Shown here piece after piece: positions 61,136 through 64,000 of a stretch of 64,000 bases of DNA. Each line of letters starts with the position of its first letter. The first letter of the stretch is position 1. This DNA comes from Sphingomonas alpina (GTDB lineage Bacteria; Pseudomonadota; Alphaproteobacteria; Sphingomonadales; Sphingomonadaceae). The notes below the pieces were generated by a model. It was not told the DNA's origin. It saw nothing but the letters and a program-made list of their open reading frames with translations, and ran no database searches. A program made the position numbers and the translations under genes. Where the stretch lies: positions 4,052,501 through 4,116,500 of the forward strand of contig NZ_CP061038.1 in NCBI RefSeq assembly GCF_014490665.1. Direction: 5' to 3'.

Positions 61136-63966
61136 GTCAGGACCGTGGGCAGCCGTCCCGGCACAGCGAGGCGCAGCAGACTATAGCCGATCCCGGCCAG
61201 ACCGCTGAACAATCCCGGCTTCAGCGCATCGGGTGCATCGTTGACGTCGAGCGCGAACGATCCGGTGTCACGCCAGCGCGCAAGGCGAGCCAGTGCGATC
61301 GCGGATGCCTGGGCCTGGAGCATGGGTCGATCGAGCACGCGTCCCGCCTCGGCCAGGAAATCGAGCCGCCCGAAATTGCCGCAGCACAGATGATCGATCG
61401 GACCGACACCATTACCCAAGGTCGCCGCGATCGCGGCGTCGACCTCCTCCAGAAACTGCGGATCGGCATGGAGGTCCAGCATGGCAAGGCGCGCCACGCC
61501 AATGCCCGGCGCGCCGTGGCACCACATCATCGAGCAGGGCGGCCGGCCGGTCTCCGGCTCTGGCGGGAAGCGCAGGTCCGGCCAGTTGCCCGCCGCCGTA
61601 TCGAACAGGCTGCGCTCGAACGCGATCGCCTCGCCGGCGGTGCGTCCGAACGCCGCATTGCCGGTCGCATGGGAGAGTCGCGCCAGCGCGAGGGCAAAAC
61701 CGGCAGCACCGTGCGACATGCCCGGCGCGCGCGACACTTCGGTCCATTGCTGCGTCAGGCGCCGGCCGGCGGCGACGGCCCGATCGATCAAGTCCGGCGC
61801 ACCAGTACGCTGATGCAGCGTGAGCAGCGAGACGATTGCGCCGGCCGTGCCGTACAGGATGTCGGCATGAGTGTCGGCGGCGATCGCCGCATCGTCGATC
61901 GCGCCGGCGATCCGCGTCGCATCGTCGAGCAGCGAGTCGTCGCCAAGCAGATCGGCGCAGCGGGTCAGCGCATACACTAGTGAGCCGAGACCGGCGCCAG
62001 CACCAATCCCGGTAATCCGCCCGGCCGCCGCATCCGGCCCATGCGGATCGAATGCACGGACCGGGGCCAGTGCCGCATGCGCTGCGTCGCGCAGGTCATC
62101 GCGCCGGCCGAGCCCCGCAGCGGCGGCGAGGAACAGCGCAATCCCGGCATTGCCCTCATAAAGCCCATGGCCCAGGCGCTGCGGTGCGTAGCAATCGGCC
62201 GCCTTGTAATAGTGCAGCCCGATCCACTGCGCGTTTCCCCGATCGAGGCCATGAGCGCTGGCGACGATCCGGTCGGCGATATCCAGCGCAGCCTGTGTCA
62301 GCTCATCCGACCGATCGCCCGGCTCCGGAATCGGCACCAGCGTGCGATCGCCATCGACGGTCCCGCGCCGGGTTTGCGTCGCCGCGACGCTCGCACCGAT
62401 CAGCGCGATCTGCCGCGCAAGATCGGGCGTGCCGAGCCGGTCGAACCGTTCCAGCATATCGGGATAGGCGCGGCGCAACCCGGATGCGTCGACCGTTGCG
62501 CCGTCGCATGCAGTCACCGTCACACCCGAGGTATCGACCGCGAAATACGGGATGTCGCGCCGCTCCAGCGCGGCAATCTCGGCCTCGCGCAGCCGGGCCC
62601 AATGCGGATCGGTAGCATCGACCAGCACGGGCAGCTGTTCGAAATGCGCGCGGTAAGCAGCGAAGCTTTCCAGGCAATGCGGTACCAGGCTCTTCTGCAG
62701 CATGGTTCCGTACTGCATCGTCCCGCGCAGCACGAACCGCGCCCGCGCCGCGCCCAGCGCGCGAAGTTCGTCCGATTCCTTCAACGCGCCGCGCCGCTCG
62801 ACCAGATTCCGGTACATCGCGGCAAAGCCATCGCTCAACGCGTCGAGATCGATCGCGGGACTGTCGGAAGCCTCGGCATCGGGCATCACCGGCTCACTCG
62901 CCAGCGTCATCGCGTCGGTATTGAGGGCGCGCCAGCGCTGACGCGCGAAATTGCCGCGCACCGCGCCGCGCCACCCAAGCGCGCTGACATCGCAGGCCCC
63001 GTCGCCTTCGGGTGCATGGATCCAATAGGGCAGCAGACCCGGGCGGACGACGCTGTCCCATTCCCAGGGATCGCCGAGATGGGCGCGATCGACCGGCTGG
63101 CCGGATAGCGCCGGGTGCAATGCGGTCTCCGCATCGATCATCACCAGCTCGCCGCCGCGGACGATGAAATTCTCGAAATGGCAATCGGTCGCGCCGAGCA
63201 GATACAGCACCGCCAGCAACCGCCCCGACGCTGTGTCGAGCTCTCGCTGTTCCGCAGGCGTGGCGGGCGCGACCGGCTCGATCGCCTGCATCCAGCCATA
63301 GTCGCCGCGCAGCAGAAAGGCCGGTCGGGTCGCGGATGGTTCGCAGCGCTGCCAAAAGGCGTGAAATGCGGCATCAAGCGCCAGATCGCGCGGCTTGTAG
63401 ACGATCGACAGGCCGGATTCGAACGCGAAAATCATCACCGAACGGCCATGGCGATGCGGATCGGACAGGGTCAGATGGAGCGACCGGATCGCACCCGGAT
63501 CGCCTTCGCCGCCCAGTATGCGGACGATCGCAGGAAGATCGGCGAACAGGCGCCCCGCCGCCTCGACCAGATGATCGTGGAAATGGCCCGTCTCGGTATC
63601 GAGGACATGAGCGAAGACCGGATGGCTGAGCCGCAGTCGCTCGAACCCGCCGGCGAGCATGTCCGCGACGAAGCCGTCATAGCGGACCCGCGACGCGCCT
63701 TCCTCGGGATTGGCCGCCCGAACCTCGCCATCGAGGAAGCGCGACAACAGGGTGAATCCCGGCGGGCGGCAGTCGTTGAACGCGCCCAGCAGCATCGGCA
63801 CGCTGCACGACACCAGACGGTGGAGCAGCGAGCGCTCGATCATCCCGATCGCCGCGGGCGCCAGCCGCTCGGCAAAGGCGGGATGCGCCTGCCCGAGCGT
63901 CGCCAGCAATGCATCCACCGTCCGGCCGACCAGCGGCGCCAGGACTTGCTCGAACGGCAATGGCAT
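61126..63966 (-). CDS. lanM: Class II lanthipeptide synthetase LanM
   Basis: A bifunctional enzyme of 946 residues that phosphorylates and dehydrates Ser/Thr in a precursor peptide and then forms thioether rings. The N-terminal dehydratase (DUF4135) has K191 in IVYKPRDL, D261-x-H263-xx-N266 in GATDCHFENF, DAET, and RGTMQYGTM, equivalent to the catalytic residues known from CylM. The C-terminal LanC-like cyclase from about residue 590 has the alpha-toroid Gly motifs and zinc ligands Cys816 (WCHG) and Cys861-Cys862 (HLCCGNFG). The third ligand is Cys, as in ProcM, rather than the usual His. The ATG at 63966 fits the family start, but the frame is open to the window edge, so it may begin further upstream. 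No precursor peptide or transporter is inside the window. Confidence 0.92.
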   Translation of the reverse strand: MPLPFEQVLAPLVGRTVDALLATLGQAHPAFAERLAPAAIGMIERSLLHRLVSCSVPMLLGAFNDCRPPGFTLLSRFLDGEVRAANPEEGASRVRYDGFVADMLAGGFERLRLSHPVFAHVLDTETGHFHDHLVEAAGRLFADLPAIVRILGGEGDPGAIRSLHLTLSDPHRHGRSVMIFAFESGLSIVYKPRDLALDAAFHAFWQRCEPSATRPAFLLRGDYGWMQAIEPVAPATPAEQRELDTASGRLLAVLYLLGATDCHFENFIVRGGELVMIDAETALHPALSGQPVDRAHLGDPWEWDSVVRPGLLPYWIHAPEGDGACDVSALGWRGAVRGNFARQRWRALNTDAMTLASEPVMPDAEASDSPAIDLDALSDGFAAMYRNLVERRGALKESDELRALGAARARFVLRGTMQYGTMLQKSLVPHCLESFAAYRAHFEQLPVLVDATDPHWARLREAEIAALERRDIPYFAVDTSGVTVTACDGATVDASGLRRAYPDMLERFDRLGTPDLARQIALIGASVAATQTRRGTVDGDRTLVPIPEPGDRSDELTQAALDIADRIVASAHGLDRGNAQWIGLHYYKAADCYAPQRLGHGLYEGNAGIALFLAAAAGLGRRDDLRDAAHAALAPVRAFDPHGPDAAAGRITGIGAGAGLGSLVYALTRCADLLGDDSLLDDATRIAGAIDDAAIAADTHADILYGTAGAIVSLLTLHQRTGAPDLIDRAVAAGRRLTQQWTEVSRAPGMSHGAAGFALALARLSHATGNAAFGRTAGEAIAFERSLFDTAAGNWPDLRFPPEPETGRPPCSMMWCHGAPGIGVARLAMLDLHADPQFLEEVDAAIAATLGNGVGPIDHLCCGNFGRLDFLAEAGRVLDRPMLQAQASAIALARLARWRDTGSFALDVNDAPDALKPGLFSGLAGIGYSLLRLAVPGRLPTVLTWN

Positions 63967-64000
63967 GGCTGGATCGACGCCCGGCAAGATGCTTGCCGGG

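Overview
The window is about 66% GC and reads as chromosome of an alphaproteobacterium, most likely a sphingomonad (Sphingomonas sensu lato). The evidence is the mix of gene neighbourhoods: a ybgC-tolQRAB-pal operon, pyrE-pdxJ-acpS-lepB, an aa3-type coxB-coxA pair, ubiG beside lysC, a DUF4167 protein with the alphaproteobacterial N-terminus, and intergenic palindromes of types I associate with sphingomonad genomes. The genus is an inference from gene content; no rRNA or tRNA gene was found.

Layout. 0-2.3 kb: a polysaccharide flippase, a twin-CBS protein and a small membrane protein. 2.3-7 kb: an operon of three DUF4139 paralogues, the last one frameshifted. 7-13.3 kb: DUF4167 gene, an unrecognised 509-aa protein, then prmC, prfA and hisS. 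13.4-17.3 kb: DUF1345 protein, M61 peptidase, pyrophosphatase and a membrane protein. 17.3-22.8 kb: TfoX-like, SMR, GNAT and DMT genes; a 370-bp intergenic stretch with a repeated motif; a divergent HxlR / imine-reductase-like pair; a retropepsin-like protease; ispG. 22.9-30.2 kb: DUF3089 hydrolase, two paralogous acyltransferases around a membrane LytTR regulator, isoaspartyl peptidase, S1/P1 nuclease and a serine hydrolase. 30.2-31.7 kb: an SPFH / ribbon-helix-helix operon behind a perfect palindrome. 31.8-36.4 kb: the Tol-Pal operon. 36.5-43 kb: lipoproteins, a YdeI-like gene, a frameshifted nitronate monooxygenase, lysC and ubiG. 43-50.4 kb: PhoD phosphatase and glycosyltransferase/membrane genes. 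50.4-54.8 kb: a tightly overlapping pyrE-pdxJ-acpS-lepB-AI-2E-maiA operon. 54.9-57.9 kb: coxB-coxA with a promoter and a terminator.

The most novel part is the right end (57.9-64 kb). A class II lanthipeptide synthetase (LanM) with a Cys-Cys-Gly zinc motif in its cyclase domain is translationally coupled to an unrecognised 331-aa protein and then to a 429-aa protein that looks like a tandem of CYTH/VTC (triphosphate tunnel) domains. I know of no characterised lanthipeptide pathway with this pairing. The precursor peptide and any transporter are not in the window and would lie beyond 64 kb. The island follows coxA, where cytochrome oxidase assembly genes (ctaB, coxC) are normally found.

Two genes carry single-base lesions in short homopolymers (A4 near 2803, G5 near 38649). 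These may be true pseudogenes or sequencing errors.
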